This document shows, in pieces, positions 12,313-19,626 of a stretch of DNA of 20,837 nt. Every line of letters begins with the position of its first letter. Positions within the stretch are counted from its first letter, which is position 1. The DNA is from a virus. Both the position numbers and the translations under genes were made by a program. The stretch is taken from the IMG/VR virus record IMGVR_UViG_3300030090_003056, positions 1 to 20,837 of that record. One strand, 5' to 3'. The notes under the pieces were generated by a model. That model searched no databases, was not told the origin of the DNA, and saw only the letters and a program-made list of their open reading frames with translations.

Positions 12313-13538
12313 TATAAGTCACCTATCAATCTTTGATAAAAATTATCTTGATTGACTATTTCATTTAGCATTAAATTTTTACCTAGATATTTACCTATGT
12401 TATTATAGTACCATAAATTTGTTTGATTGAAAAAGTTATTTACTCTGTCATAATTAATCTGACACCTACCACTAATTAGAACAGTACCTCTACCCCATTT
12501 ATTTTTAATTAAGAAATATAAACACTCACTAGACATTGAAATATCATTTTCTAGTTGTGAAACAATTTCAAAAGTTATATTCTTTATATCATACTTTATA
12601 ACGTTACCCCAATCAGGCACACTTATATACGTTTCTTCAGCATCAAATAATGACATATCATTTTTATTGTGTATCTCATCACACATTTCTAAAAATGATG
12701 ATTTTACTTCTTGTAAAGGTTGCACGTTATTTTTATGTTTAGGATTTATCATCTTTTTCATTGTCGCCCAATATTGAGCATTTGTGTCTGACATTCTCTC
12801 TTCATAAGTCATATCAGGATGTGGAAAGAAACATTTAATATTTTTACTTTCAGCAAATCTTTTGACATCATGTATGTTTGGTGTGTATTGATTCATATAA
12901 AAATTTTCATGGTGAGAGAAATAAACGAATGATGCACAAGGTATCCAAACTTCAGGTTTCAATACTTTAAATTGAGTTGATAATCTATCATATATAATAC
13001 TCTGTGCTTTCTTTGGCATATTCTCATCACCTTTATTACCTGCCCAATTTGCATAAGAAAATTGAGAGAACAAGTAATCAACTTTTTTAAGTTGCAATTT
13101 TTGTAAATCTTTTTCATCAGTAACTTGATAGTCATTTAAATTAACATAAGTTTTAGTTTTTGTTTTATACACAAAAAAACTATCAAAACCACTTGACTCA
13201 ACTCTTATGTCACCATAATTTAATTTATAGTATTGAGAACTTTCACATTCTAATGTTTTAAATCCTAATTTTTTTACGAACTCTAAAACTTTACCGTCCA
13301 TTGTTTTGTGAAAAATCACAGTTTTTGTTTCTGGATTAGAAATAGATTTTAAAGTGGGTATGTGAAAATGGTCAGGATGTTCGTGAGATATGAAAATATA
13401 ATCAAACCTTATTCTGTTTATGTCATAATCTATTTCTTTTAATAAGTTCCACCCATTTAGAAATATTTCACCTTTGAACCAAGGGTCAACTAAAATATCG
13501 TCAATTAAAAATGTTGAATGATTATAAAATTTAAACAT
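12312..13538 (-). CDS. Metallo-beta-lactamase-fold hydrolase or oxygenase
   Basis: A 408-aa protein with an N-terminal metallo-beta-lactamase domain: MFKFYNHSTFLIDDILVDPW forms the first beta hairpins and FISHEHPDHFHI (49-60) is the HxHxDH dinuclear metal motif with both His pairs and Asp. Further metal ligands (HHENFYM and later His) are plausible. A region around YVNLNDYQV and DYLFSQFSYANWAG resembles the CMP-N-acetylneuraminate hydroxylase-like/UlaG-like branch of the fold, and the C-terminal 150 residues form an extra domain of unknown type. In glycan clusters this branch is thought to act on sugar nucleotides or lipid carriers. The specific reaction cannot be told. The start overlaps the GT-B-like gene by 8 nt. 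Confidence 0.8.
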   Translation of the reverse strand: MFKFYNHSTFLIDDILVDPWFKGEIFLNGWNLLKEIDYDINRIRFDYIFISHEHPDHFHIPTLKSISNPETKTVIFHKTMDGKVLEFVKKLGFKTLECESSQYYKLNYGDIRVESSGFDSFFVYKTKTKTYVNLNDYQVTDEKDLQKLQLKKVDYLFSQFSYANWAGNKGDENMPKKAQSIIYDRLSTQFKVLKPEVWIPCASFVYFSHHENFYMNQYTPNIHDVKRFAESKNIKCFFPHPDMTYEERMSDTNAQYWATMKKMINPKHKNNVQPLQEVKSSFLEMCDEIHNKNDMSLFDAEETYISVPDWGNVIKYDIKNITFEIVSQLENDISMSSECLYFLIKNKWGRGTVLISGRCQINYDRVNNFFNQTNLWYYNNIGKYLGKNLMLNEIVNQDNFYQRLIGDL

Positions 13539-14451
13539 TATATTCGTCTGCTATCTTTTCTTTGTATGGTTTTACGTCACCTTGTAAACATTTTATTATT
13601 CTGTGAGCATAATCAGTTTTCATCTCAGTGCCTGTAAACTGACACCACTTTAAATAATCTATGTGATTAAATATCTTTTCTGCACCTGCCCAATATGGTT
13701 TTTCTATATTTTCAAGATTTGTTTCACTTAAATATGCTCCTGCGTTAGGTCCTAAAGTTATAGCAGGCACACCCACTGTTATTGACTCTAATGATGCTAT
13801 GCTATTGTATGTTACAATGCAATGATATTTACCCTCTCTTAGTTGGTCTTGTAAAGAATAATCAATTCTCTCTGACCTTGATAATTTTGCTCTAATTTCT
13901 ATTTTTCTATTTGTTAAATTTTTAATTTTTTCAATCAATTGCTCTGTATATTTTTGTGCTACACCCCCAAAATGATTAAAAACTTTTTGACTTGGTGGTA
14001 CTATCAATATGCTTTTATTGTCGTGATACTCTCTTTCTTTTATATCCCACCTTACAATATCTCTTCGCATAGTCCTTACATTGTAAATTTCTAATGATGA
14101 AAACTCTGTTGATAATCTATCTTCAATTTCTTCTTTTGATAAATGATTTAGAGTTTGTAAGTTATTGTATGCTATTCTATGCCATTGCTTTGTATTTTGA
14201 TTACCAAAATAACCTGTGTCTATATAAAGATAGTCTATGTTGTTTTCTATACAATCCCATATCATAGGTGATTTACCTAAACCACGAAACACACAAGGTG
14301 TCTTATCATCAGTATTAAAGTCATCATCATTTATATAATTACCTTCACAACCCTTAGAAAAACCATGAATATATGGGTCTATTGCATTTTTACCTTTTCT
14401 AACTCTTTCGTCTGCTTTTTCTTTTGACCAATCAACACATCTATATGACAT
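13531..14451 (-). CDS. GT-B-like glycan synthesis protein, paralog 2
   Basis: The start is placed at 14451 (306 aa, MSYRCVDWSKEKADERVRKG) because GGAGGAGAG lies about 8 nt upstream. The longer ORF start at 14478 lacks a site. It shares blocks with the genes at 6273-7091 and 14441-15421: YLYIDTGYFG with WHRIAYNNLQ in the first half, SILIVPPSQKVF, NRKIEIRAKLSRSE, and CIVTYNSIASLESITVGVPA at 211-230. The last block has the Ser-rich loop and Glu typical of GT-B enzymes in capsule or teichoic acid-like synthesis. Its reaction is not known. It overlaps the gene upstream by 11 nt. Being adjacent to paralog 3 suggests tandem duplication followed by divergence. Confidence 0.7.
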   Translation of the reverse strand: MSYRCVDWSKEKADERVRKGKNAIDPYIHGFSKGCEGNYINDDDFNTDDKTPCVFRGLGKSPMIWDCIENNIDYLYIDTGYFGNQNTKQWHRIAYNNLQTLNHLSKEEIEDRLSTEFSSLEIYNVRTMRRDIVRWDIKEREYHDNKSILIVPPSQKVFNHFGGVAQKYTEQLIEKIKNLTNRKIEIRAKLSRSERIDYSLQDQLREGKYHCIVTYNSIASLESITVGVPAITLGPNAGAYLSETNLENIEKPYWAGAEKIFNHIDYLKWCQFTGTEMKTDYAHRIIKCLQGDVKPYKEKIADEYNV

Positions 14452-15421
14452 CTTTAACTCTCCTCCAATATTCACCACTCTTTAAATCTGGTAATCTCCA
14501 ATGTGAGTATCCTAGATTATTTAAAAACTGTTGTCTGTCTATACTTATATTAGGATTTTCAATGTTTGATAAACGACCTGCTCTCATAGGTAAAAAGTAG
14601 CATCTCTTATTAGTGATGAATAATGGTTTACCTTCAGTGATTGCAGGACCACCAGCAGTTGATGTAAATATTACAACTGCGTATGACTTTCTAATTGCTT
14701 TAATTAAGTTAGGAAATTCATCAAGAGGTGAATGTAATGATACATTTTTAGCAGTTTCACAATATTCTTTTAATCTTTTATAATCAGTTTTGTGTTCCAT
14801 ATAAGACCGTGATGAATGTTGTCTTATGATAATGGGTCTATCAGTGTGTTTTCTTAACTCTTCTACAGTTTCTATTGACCATTGGGCGGCGTTAACACCT
14901 AAACCAGAGTAACCACTAGAACCTCTGTTACAACAGATGTAAATATAATCACCACGCAAATCATAATCTTTTAATTCTATACCTTTAATTTTTGCCATCT
15001 CGTTCCACCTATCTGATGGACAGTTTTCATTGAAGTATTTTGCCTTACCAGGATAAACATCACCATAAGCAACTCTGACATAAGAATTTTTTATATCGTA
15101 TTCATAATTGTGATTTAAATGTGAGTCAACACCATTTAATACATCATTATCAAACATCCATATCTTACCACTGTCTTTATATTTGTTCCAAACATTTACT
15201 CTTAATTGTAATCTATCTTTTAATTTTTCTTTAATTGATGCAACTCTTTGATAATTGAATATCAAGGCGTGTGATGTATTCTTTACCTCGAAACCATCAG
15301 CACCTTTATGATGTATGACGTGAATACCTTCATCTTCTAATGGTTTAGCAAACGCCTCCATCAGTTCCATTTTAAAACCATACTTCACTGTTGTTGCATA
15401 ATATACACACAAATCTCTCAT
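14441..15421 (-). CDS. GT-B-like glycan synthesis protein, paralog 3
   Basis: An ORF open from a GTG at 15427, but GGAG lies 5 nt upstream of the ATG at 15421, giving 326 aa. The N-terminal part (CVYYATTVKYGFKMELMEAF) and SHALIFNYQR fit the first GT-B lobe. IWMFDNDVLN with YVRVAYGDVY corresponds to the aromatic-D-x-GY/R-I block of the paralogs. The second lobe has YIYICCNRGSSGYSG (159-173), DRPIIIRQHSS (194-204) and SYAVVIFTSTAGGPAITEGK (246-265). The last is the equivalent of the SIAS-x-E/D block, here STAGGPAITEG with Glu retained. Enzymatic specificity is unknown. The gene begins 2 nt after the GT8-like gene's stop. Confidence 0.7.
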   Translation of the reverse strand: MRDLCVYYATTVKYGFKMELMEAFAKPLEDEGIHVIHHKGADGFEVKNTSHALIFNYQRVASIKEKLKDRLQLRVNVWNKYKDSGKIWMFDNDVLNGVDSHLNHNYEYDIKNSYVRVAYGDVYPGKAKYFNENCPSDRWNEMAKIKGIELKDYDLRGDYIYICCNRGSSGYSGLGVNAAQWSIETVEELRKHTDRPIIIRQHSSRSYMEHKTDYKRLKEYCETAKNVSLHSPLDEFPNLIKAIRKSYAVVIFTSTAGGPAITEGKPLFITNKRCYFLPMRAGRLSNIENPNISIDRQQFLNNLGYSHWRLPDLKSGEYWRRVKDVI

Positions 15422-15423
15422 TA

Positions 15424-16098
15424 TCACTCCATATCTATTTGTGTTGTTTCACCATAATATTTAAACCAGTCTGCTGAATAATCACCATCTTCGTATTCAT
15501 TAAACCAAGGACCACCCTCTGTAAAATGAATATTCTTGACATTATCTTTTTTTTCATATTCACCTGCTAACCAGTTCCACTCTAGTGGTAAATCACCTAT
15601 GAGATTATCACTCTCTAACCATTTGAATTGATGCAACTCTAAACCACTTGCTCTGTTTACATAATTAGGTGTTAGTGCAGTACACTTCTTACAATTCATT
15701 AACATAAAACTTGACCAGTTCTTTTTAGGATAAACTGTTTGTTTCTGATTTAGAAATTTTATTGTACTCTTTGGTGTGTAATCGTGTTTACAAACTTGCA
15801 CTGCATATCTATCATCTCTTAATCTCCACAGTTCATTAATGTCTGCTTTCATTAACATATCACAATCCATAAACAATGCCCAACCTTGATAGTTCATTAA
15901 GTGTGGTGTGATGAATCTACTAAATGAAAATTCTGTAGATGATAAATTATTTCGTTCTCTAACAAAATCATCTTTTATATTATCAAGATAGATAGGTGTA
16001 ATAGATACAGGTTGTGTGCTATTCTTTAATATACTATATGATAACACACTAAATGATACTTTTTCTTTTGTATCATAACCTATAAAAACATTAATCAT
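15424..16098 (-). CDS. GT8-like glycosyltransferase
   Basis: A 224-aa GT-A fold enzyme. It starts with INVFIGYDTKEKVSFSVLSY, typical of GT8-related phage glycosyltransferases that bind a nucleotide sugar. The metal-binding motif is DCD in WALFMDCDMLMKADI (78-80). Downstream WNWLAGEY and KNIHFTEGGPWF have the His/Gly pattern near the second metal contact (the 'H-x-x-x-G-G-P-W' end is common in this group). NWSSFMLMNC precedes the acceptor region. It begins by ATGA overlap with the cupin gene and has no clear ribosome site of its own. It is probably one of the enzymes that add sugars to lipopolysaccharide or virion glycans. Confidence 0.85.
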   Translation of the reverse strand: MINVFIGYDTKEKVSFSVLSYSILKNSTQPVSITPIYLDNIKDDFVRERNNLSSTEFSFSRFITPHLMNYQGWALFMDCDMLMKADINELWRLRDDRYAVQVCKHDYTPKSTIKFLNQKQTVYPKKNWSSFMLMNCKKCTALTPNYVNRASGLELHQFKWLESDNLIGDLPLEWNWLAGEYEKKDNVKNIHFTEGGPWFNEYEDGDYSADWFKYYGETTQIDME

Positions 16099-16439
16099 AC
16101 TTTACTGCCGACTGTTTCTCTTTCTATATCACCGTGGTCAAACTCTGCCCAATATAATTCAAATGCAACACCATCTTCTAAACCTATGAACTGATGATAC
16201 TCGTTCGGTTTTACTTGTGTGAAATCACCAGGTCCTAATATTGTTTCATCTACTAAATCATAATCATTTTTCCAAACTCTTACAATCATCTTACCAGATT
16301 CAACAAAGAACCCATTCCATTTAAATTTGTGTTTGTGCTTAGAACACGATACGTCTTTTTTAAATTCTATTCTATGAAACTCAAGAACTCCATTTGCGTG
16401 AATGAGTTCTGTTTGTCCCCAAATTTTTCCTGCTTTCAT
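16095..16439 (-). CDS. Small single-domain cupin
   Basis: A 114-aa cupin barrel. Motif 1 is KHKHKFKWNGFFVESGKM with metal ligands His35, His37 and Glu47. Motif 2 is GDFTQVKPNEYHQF with His82. All four expected metal ligands are present. Such cupins in sugar clusters act as isomerases or epimerases of nucleotide sugars, or resemble the C-terminal domain of mannose-6-phosphate isomerase/GDP-mannose pyrophosphorylase. The length is at the small end, so a stand-alone catalytic role is unproven. It is tied by ATGA overlaps to glycosyltransferases on both sides, which points to a sugar substrate. The ribosome site is AGGAGA about 10 nt upstream. Confidence 0.82.
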   Translation of the reverse strand: MKAGKIWGQTELIHANGVLEFHRIEFKKDVSCSKHKHKFKWNGFFVESGKMIVRVWKNDYDLVDETILGPGDFTQVKPNEYHQFIGLEDGVAFELYWAEFDHGDIERETVGSKV

Positions 16440-17197
16440 TTTAACATTTCTCCTGCATCTTTTCTTGCTTTACCTTTTAGATGGTCCATATATTCTGCCA
16501 TAGGTGTATCTGGCCAAGGATTACCTACTTTTCTAATTTTAGGTGATAAATTAAATTGTGGTGTGTTATATAAAATTTTCTTTCTAACGACATCAAAAAT
16601 ATAACTGTCGTGCCATTCTTTTTCTTTTAATAAATTTAGTGATGTGTAGTATTCTTCTAATTTTTTAACAAATATTCTAGTGTCAGGATTTTTTAAATTG
16701 TAACCTACAAAACCACATTCACTATAATAAGTTGGTCTATGTATGAAAGATATCGCATATTTTCTTGGTAAAAATTTTTCTATAACTTCTTTTTCAGTTA
16801 TGTTCTTTTTGAATATAACATCAGCATCAATCCAAAACATATAATCATATGAATGTCTAGGTGCCATCATAGCATCACATTTTGCAAATACCTTATAACT
16901 AAATCTTACTGCATCTTTTTTATAATTTGTGCCATGAATAATTTTATCAGGTCTACCTTTTTCTACACTATCAACATTAAATTCACTTGCTTTCGCATGA
17001 AATTTTTCTAACTTCTCACCAACTTTACCATTATGAATATTTCTGTAATAAATGTTATCTCTAATTGCAAAATCTTCAGGTATCCACCCTTCGTGATAAA
17101 TGAATAGGTCAAATGGCCAATTATAAGATTTTAAAAATCTATGTGCGTAATATTCGTAAAGTCTTTTATTAAAACTAGTTACAATACCAATCTTCAT
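16436..17197 (-). CDS. Glycosyltransferase, GT-A fold with DAD motif
   Basis: A 253-aa enzyme. It opens with MKIGIVTSFNKRLYEYYAHR. The metal motif DAD lies in YMFWIDADVIFKK (124-126). YYSECGFVGYNL then forms the acceptor loop and KEWHDSYIFDVV carries the 'H-D-S/Q' helix typical of the fold. The C-terminus is basic. This type occurs widely in T4-like cyanophages and pelagiphages as an unspecific 'glycosyltransferase'. It overlaps the RuvC-like gene by 23 nt, so the glycan cluster is transcribed as a continuation of the nucleotide-metabolism block. The sugar donor is unknown. Confidence 0.82.
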   Translation of the reverse strand: MKIGIVTSFNKRLYEYYAHRFLKSYNWPFDLFIYHEGWIPEDFAIRDNIYYRNIHNGKVGEKLEKFHAKASEFNVDSVEKGRPDKIIHGTNYKKDAVRFSYKVFAKCDAMMAPRHSYDYMFWIDADVIFKKNITEKEVIEKFLPRKYAISFIHRPTYYSECGFVGYNLKNPDTRIFVKKLEEYYTSLNLLKEKEWHDSYIFDVVRKKILYNTPQFNLSPKIRKVGNPWPDTPMAEYMDHLKGKARKDAGEMLK

Positions 17198-17738
17198 TTC
17201 CTGTCCTCATTATGTAATATGAATCAACAATGTCAGTTACAGGATTTGATAATTTATTCATACCTAATTGAGATACTAAATCTTCTCCACCGTCTTTCAT
17301 AAATTGTTCATACATTAATTCTTTGTTTGCGTTCCCTTTTGTCGTTGCTCTTTTCTTAACTACACTAGGAACGATTGTAGAATAGTTAGATTTTTTATTG
17401 AGCATCAGTTTGTGTTTTAAGATACCACAGTTCTCTGCTATTTGAAATAGACCTTGTCCTTTTGACCCGAATGAATAACCTTCTATAAAAACCATAGTAT
17501 CACTTTTAATAAAACTCAATACCCATTCAGAGATTAAATCAAATCTTTGAATGTTATCACTATAGTATTTAGGGTACTCGTGACCATACACTTTTGAGGC
17601 AACTTTTCCTAGATACTTTTTTTTAGCAGTTAGAAAATGAAACTCACAATCTTTAATACCTACACCTATGTCATTTGATTTAGATATACATAACGCAGGA
17701 CTATTTAATGAATAGTCAATCCCAATTATCTTCTTCAT
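17175..17738 (-). CDS. RuvC-like Holliday junction nuclease (RNase H fold)
   Basis: A 187-aa protein with the acidic residues of a RuvC/RNase H-fold nuclease: Asp8 in IIGIDYSLNSPA, Glu86 in MVFIEGYSFGSKGQG, and Asp169/Asp172 in NPVTDIVDSYYI. A basic stretch (PSVVKKRATTKGNANK) between the second and third motifs suits DNA binding. Known relatives resolve branched DNA. T4-like marine phages carry such a gene near the RNR genes, where it may resolve recombination intermediates before packaging. GAGGA lies 5 nt upstream of the ATG. It overlaps the zinc-ribbon gene by 23 nt and the first glycosyltransferase by 23 nt. Confidence 0.82.
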   Translation of the reverse strand: MKKIIGIDYSLNSPALCISKSNDIGVGIKDCEFHFLTAKKKYLGKVASKVYGHEYPKYYSDNIQRFDLISEWVLSFIKSDTMVFIEGYSFGSKGQGLFQIAENCGILKHKLMLNKKSNYSTIVPSVVKKRATTKGNANKELMYEQFMKDGGEDLVSQLGMNKLSNPVTDIVDSYYIMRTGNEDWYCN

Positions 17739-17877
17739 CTAGTTCCTCATAGTCATTTTCTTCATCATCAAATTCGTGTCCACAGAAAGGACATAATATA
17801 GGAAGAATATCTTTAGTTTCATCCCAACCTATTCTCATATTTGTATTGCAGTTATAACACTTAATTGTTTTTATCAT
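17716..17877 (-). CDS. Small zinc-ribbon protein with acidic tail
   Basis: A 53-aa ORF filling the gap between nrdB and the RuvC-like gene. It begins MIKTIKCYNCNTNMRIGWDE and has a second pair CPFCGHEF, so two CxxC knuckles (C7/C10 and C29/C32) would bind one Zn. The last third is almost entirely acidic (DDEENDYEELDEEDNWD). It is linked to nrdB by an ATGA overlap, and its end overlaps the RuvC-like start by 23 nt. Small zinc ribbons in phages often contact RNA polymerase or nucleic-acid enzymes, but no function is shown here. Confidence 0.8.
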   Translation of the reverse strand: MIKTIKCYNCNTNMRIGWDETKDILPILCPFCGHEFDDEENDYEELDEEDNWD

Positions 17878-18977
17878 AACTTAAACTGTTTGAATTGGTC
17901 TTTTTTAACATCTTGTTTTATTCCTCCAATAACATAAGACTCTATCTCTGTTTCTTGTGGTGCGTTCTGTAAACCTCTACTACTTAACCAATGAGTTATC
18001 CACGGTAATGGGTTTGACTTTTGTTCGTACTTCGGCGTTAGACGTATCGCCTTCATTCTTCGGTTTGCCATATGTTCTACAAACTGGTGTAACAGTTTTT
18101 CTGACAATCCAATCATACTTCCTTGTGAAAATAGATATGTTGCCCACCTTTTCTCCTCTGATACTGCGTCATCAAACATTTGATACACTTGTTGTTCTGT
18201 ATCTTTGATAACTTGATTCATAACTTTATCATTTTCACGTTCTCTATAATTATTAATTATATTCTGTGACATGGCAAAGTGTTGACTTTCATCTCTTGCG
18301 ATAAATGATATTATCTTTGCTGAACCCTCTAACTTTTTAAGTTCACCAAATGCAAATGAACAAGCAAAAGATACATAAAATCTTAAACCCTCAAGTATGT
18401 TAACAGTTACTAATGCTAACCATAATCTTTTCTTCAATTCATACATATCAACTTTATCAGGTGTTACTGACCATTGATAACCCATTTTTATTAAATCATC
18501 ATAAGTTTGAGTAACTGATTTTGCTCTACGTTCTATCTTCTCATCTTCTATGATTGTATCAAAAACATCACTAGGGTTTGGGTATAAGTTTTTTATAATG
18601 TATGTATAACTTCTACTGTGTATTGTTTCCATAAAATCCCAAGTTACAACACAACCTTCTATTTCAGGTAGTGATACAAATGGTAGAAATGCTAAACACG
18701 GTCCTCTACCTTGCACACTATCTAACATAGTTTGATATTTTAAATTAGATGTAAAGATAAACTTTTGCTCATCTCTTAATTCTAAAAAATCATTTCTATC
18801 TTTTTGCAGTGATACTTCTTCTGGTCTCCAAAAATATCCTAATTGTGTTTGATTTAATTTATCAAACACAGGATATTTAAAAGTATCGTATCTTTGCACT
18901 GCTAAATCTTCACCAAAGAACATTGGTTGTTTAGTCGCATCTAAACCTTTATTTTTATTAAACACACTCTTACTCAT
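17874..18977 (-). CDS. nrdB: Class Ia ribonucleotide reductase, beta subunit
   Basis: A 367-aa di-iron/tyrosyl radical subunit that generates the radical used by NrdA to reduce ribonucleoside diphosphates. All hallmark residues are visible (E. coli equivalents in brackets): Asp86 in LDSVQGRGP (D84), Glu117 and His120 and radical Tyr124 in METIHSRSYTYI (E115, H118, Y122), Glu196 in LEGLRFYVSF (E204), and Glu230/His233 in IARDESQHF (E238, H241). The C-terminus ends FKQFKL after ESYVIGG, resembling the tail that docks to NrdA. Length is normal. AAGGA lies about 8 nt upstream of the ATG, with an 8-nt overlap with the gene between nrdA and nrdB. Confidence 0.97.
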   Translation of the reverse strand: MSKSVFNKNKGLDATKQPMFFGEDLAVQRYDTFKYPVFDKLNQTQLGYFWRPEEVSLQKDRNDFLELRDEQKFIFTSNLKYQTMLDSVQGRGPCLAFLPFVSLPEIEGCVVTWDFMETIHSRSYTYIIKNLYPNPSDVFDTIIEDEKIERRAKSVTQTYDDLIKMGYQWSVTPDKVDMYELKKRLWLALVTVNILEGLRFYVSFACSFAFGELKKLEGSAKIISFIARDESQHFAMSQNIINNYRERENDKVMNQVIKDTEQQVYQMFDDAVSEEKRWATYLFSQGSMIGLSEKLLHQFVEHMANRRMKAIRLTPKYEQKSNPLPWITHWLSSRGLQNAPQETEIESYVIGGIKQDVKKDQFKQFKL

Positions 18978-19617
18978 TTTTTAAATCCTTTAGTTCATAG
19001 TGCCATTCATCTGTATCACCAGCAGTCCATTTATGTGTACCTTCTACTTCATATTCTATGGTAGAAACTTTGAAATCAGGAAACTTTAACTTACTAGGTG
19101 ATAAAGATTTATCATAAAATATAACTCTATTGTTTGGTTGTGCGGCGATATGACCATTCTCAAGTGCTATTATATTAAATGATTTGTGTTGACTAGGTGT
19201 TTCTGAAAACGATACATCTCTTTCCATAGCAGACGAGGCACAACTATCTATAGTCCACCAATAATGACCTTTGTACCATTTCTTTTCAGGTGACATATAT
19301 TTACACATACTACCACCTAATAATACTTTTTGTATGATTGTGATATCATAACTAAAACAATCCCACAATTGTAATTCTGTTAAGGGCATATTACCCTCAT
19401 AATCTTTTTTCCATACAAATGCTGATATAGGTAATTTATCAAACAACGCACCATACTCTGGTAAAAAAGTTTCAAAGTATAATGCTCTACCCATTATTGA
19501 TTTTGCAGTTACCCATATCCCCTCAGTCAATTCTCCATGACCTTTTTTTAAATCATAAAGATATTCTTTCTTTACCCAAACTTCTTCGTGCGGTGTGTTA
19601 ATTGCTAAATGTGCCAT
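18970..19617 (-). CDS. Unknown protein between nrdA and nrdB
   Basis: A 215-aa soluble protein beginning MAHLAINTPHEEVWVKKEYL with AAGGAG just before the ATG. It is rich in aromatic residues (KKWYKGHYWWTIDSC) and ends in beta-like strands (STIEYEVEGTHKWTAGD) without a recognisable enzymatic motif. It lies exactly between nrdA and nrdB, 9 nt after the former and overlapping the latter by 8 nt. By recollection, T4-like cyanophages also carry an unknown gene at this place, which would suggest a conserved role tied to RNR. It is not a homing endonuclease by appearance. Function unknown. Confidence 0.8.
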   Translation of the reverse strand: MAHLAINTPHEEVWVKKEYLYDLKKGHGELTEGIWVTAKSIMGRALYFETFLPEYGALFDKLPISAFVWKKDYEGNMPLTELQLWDCFSYDITIIQKVLLGGSMCKYMSPEKKWYKGHYWWTIDSCASSAMERDVSFSETPSQHKSFNIIALENGHIAAQPNNRVIFYDKSLSPSKLKFPDFKVSTIEYEVEGTHKWTAGDTDEWHYELKDLKNE

Positions 19618-19626
19618 TCTCTCTCC

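Noticed and set aside
18970-19617. Homing endonuclease between nrdA and nrdB, as sometimes seen in T4-like RNR loci
   Set aside because: No GIY-YIG, HNH or LAGLIDADG motif is visible, and both RNR genes are intact around it as far as the window shows.
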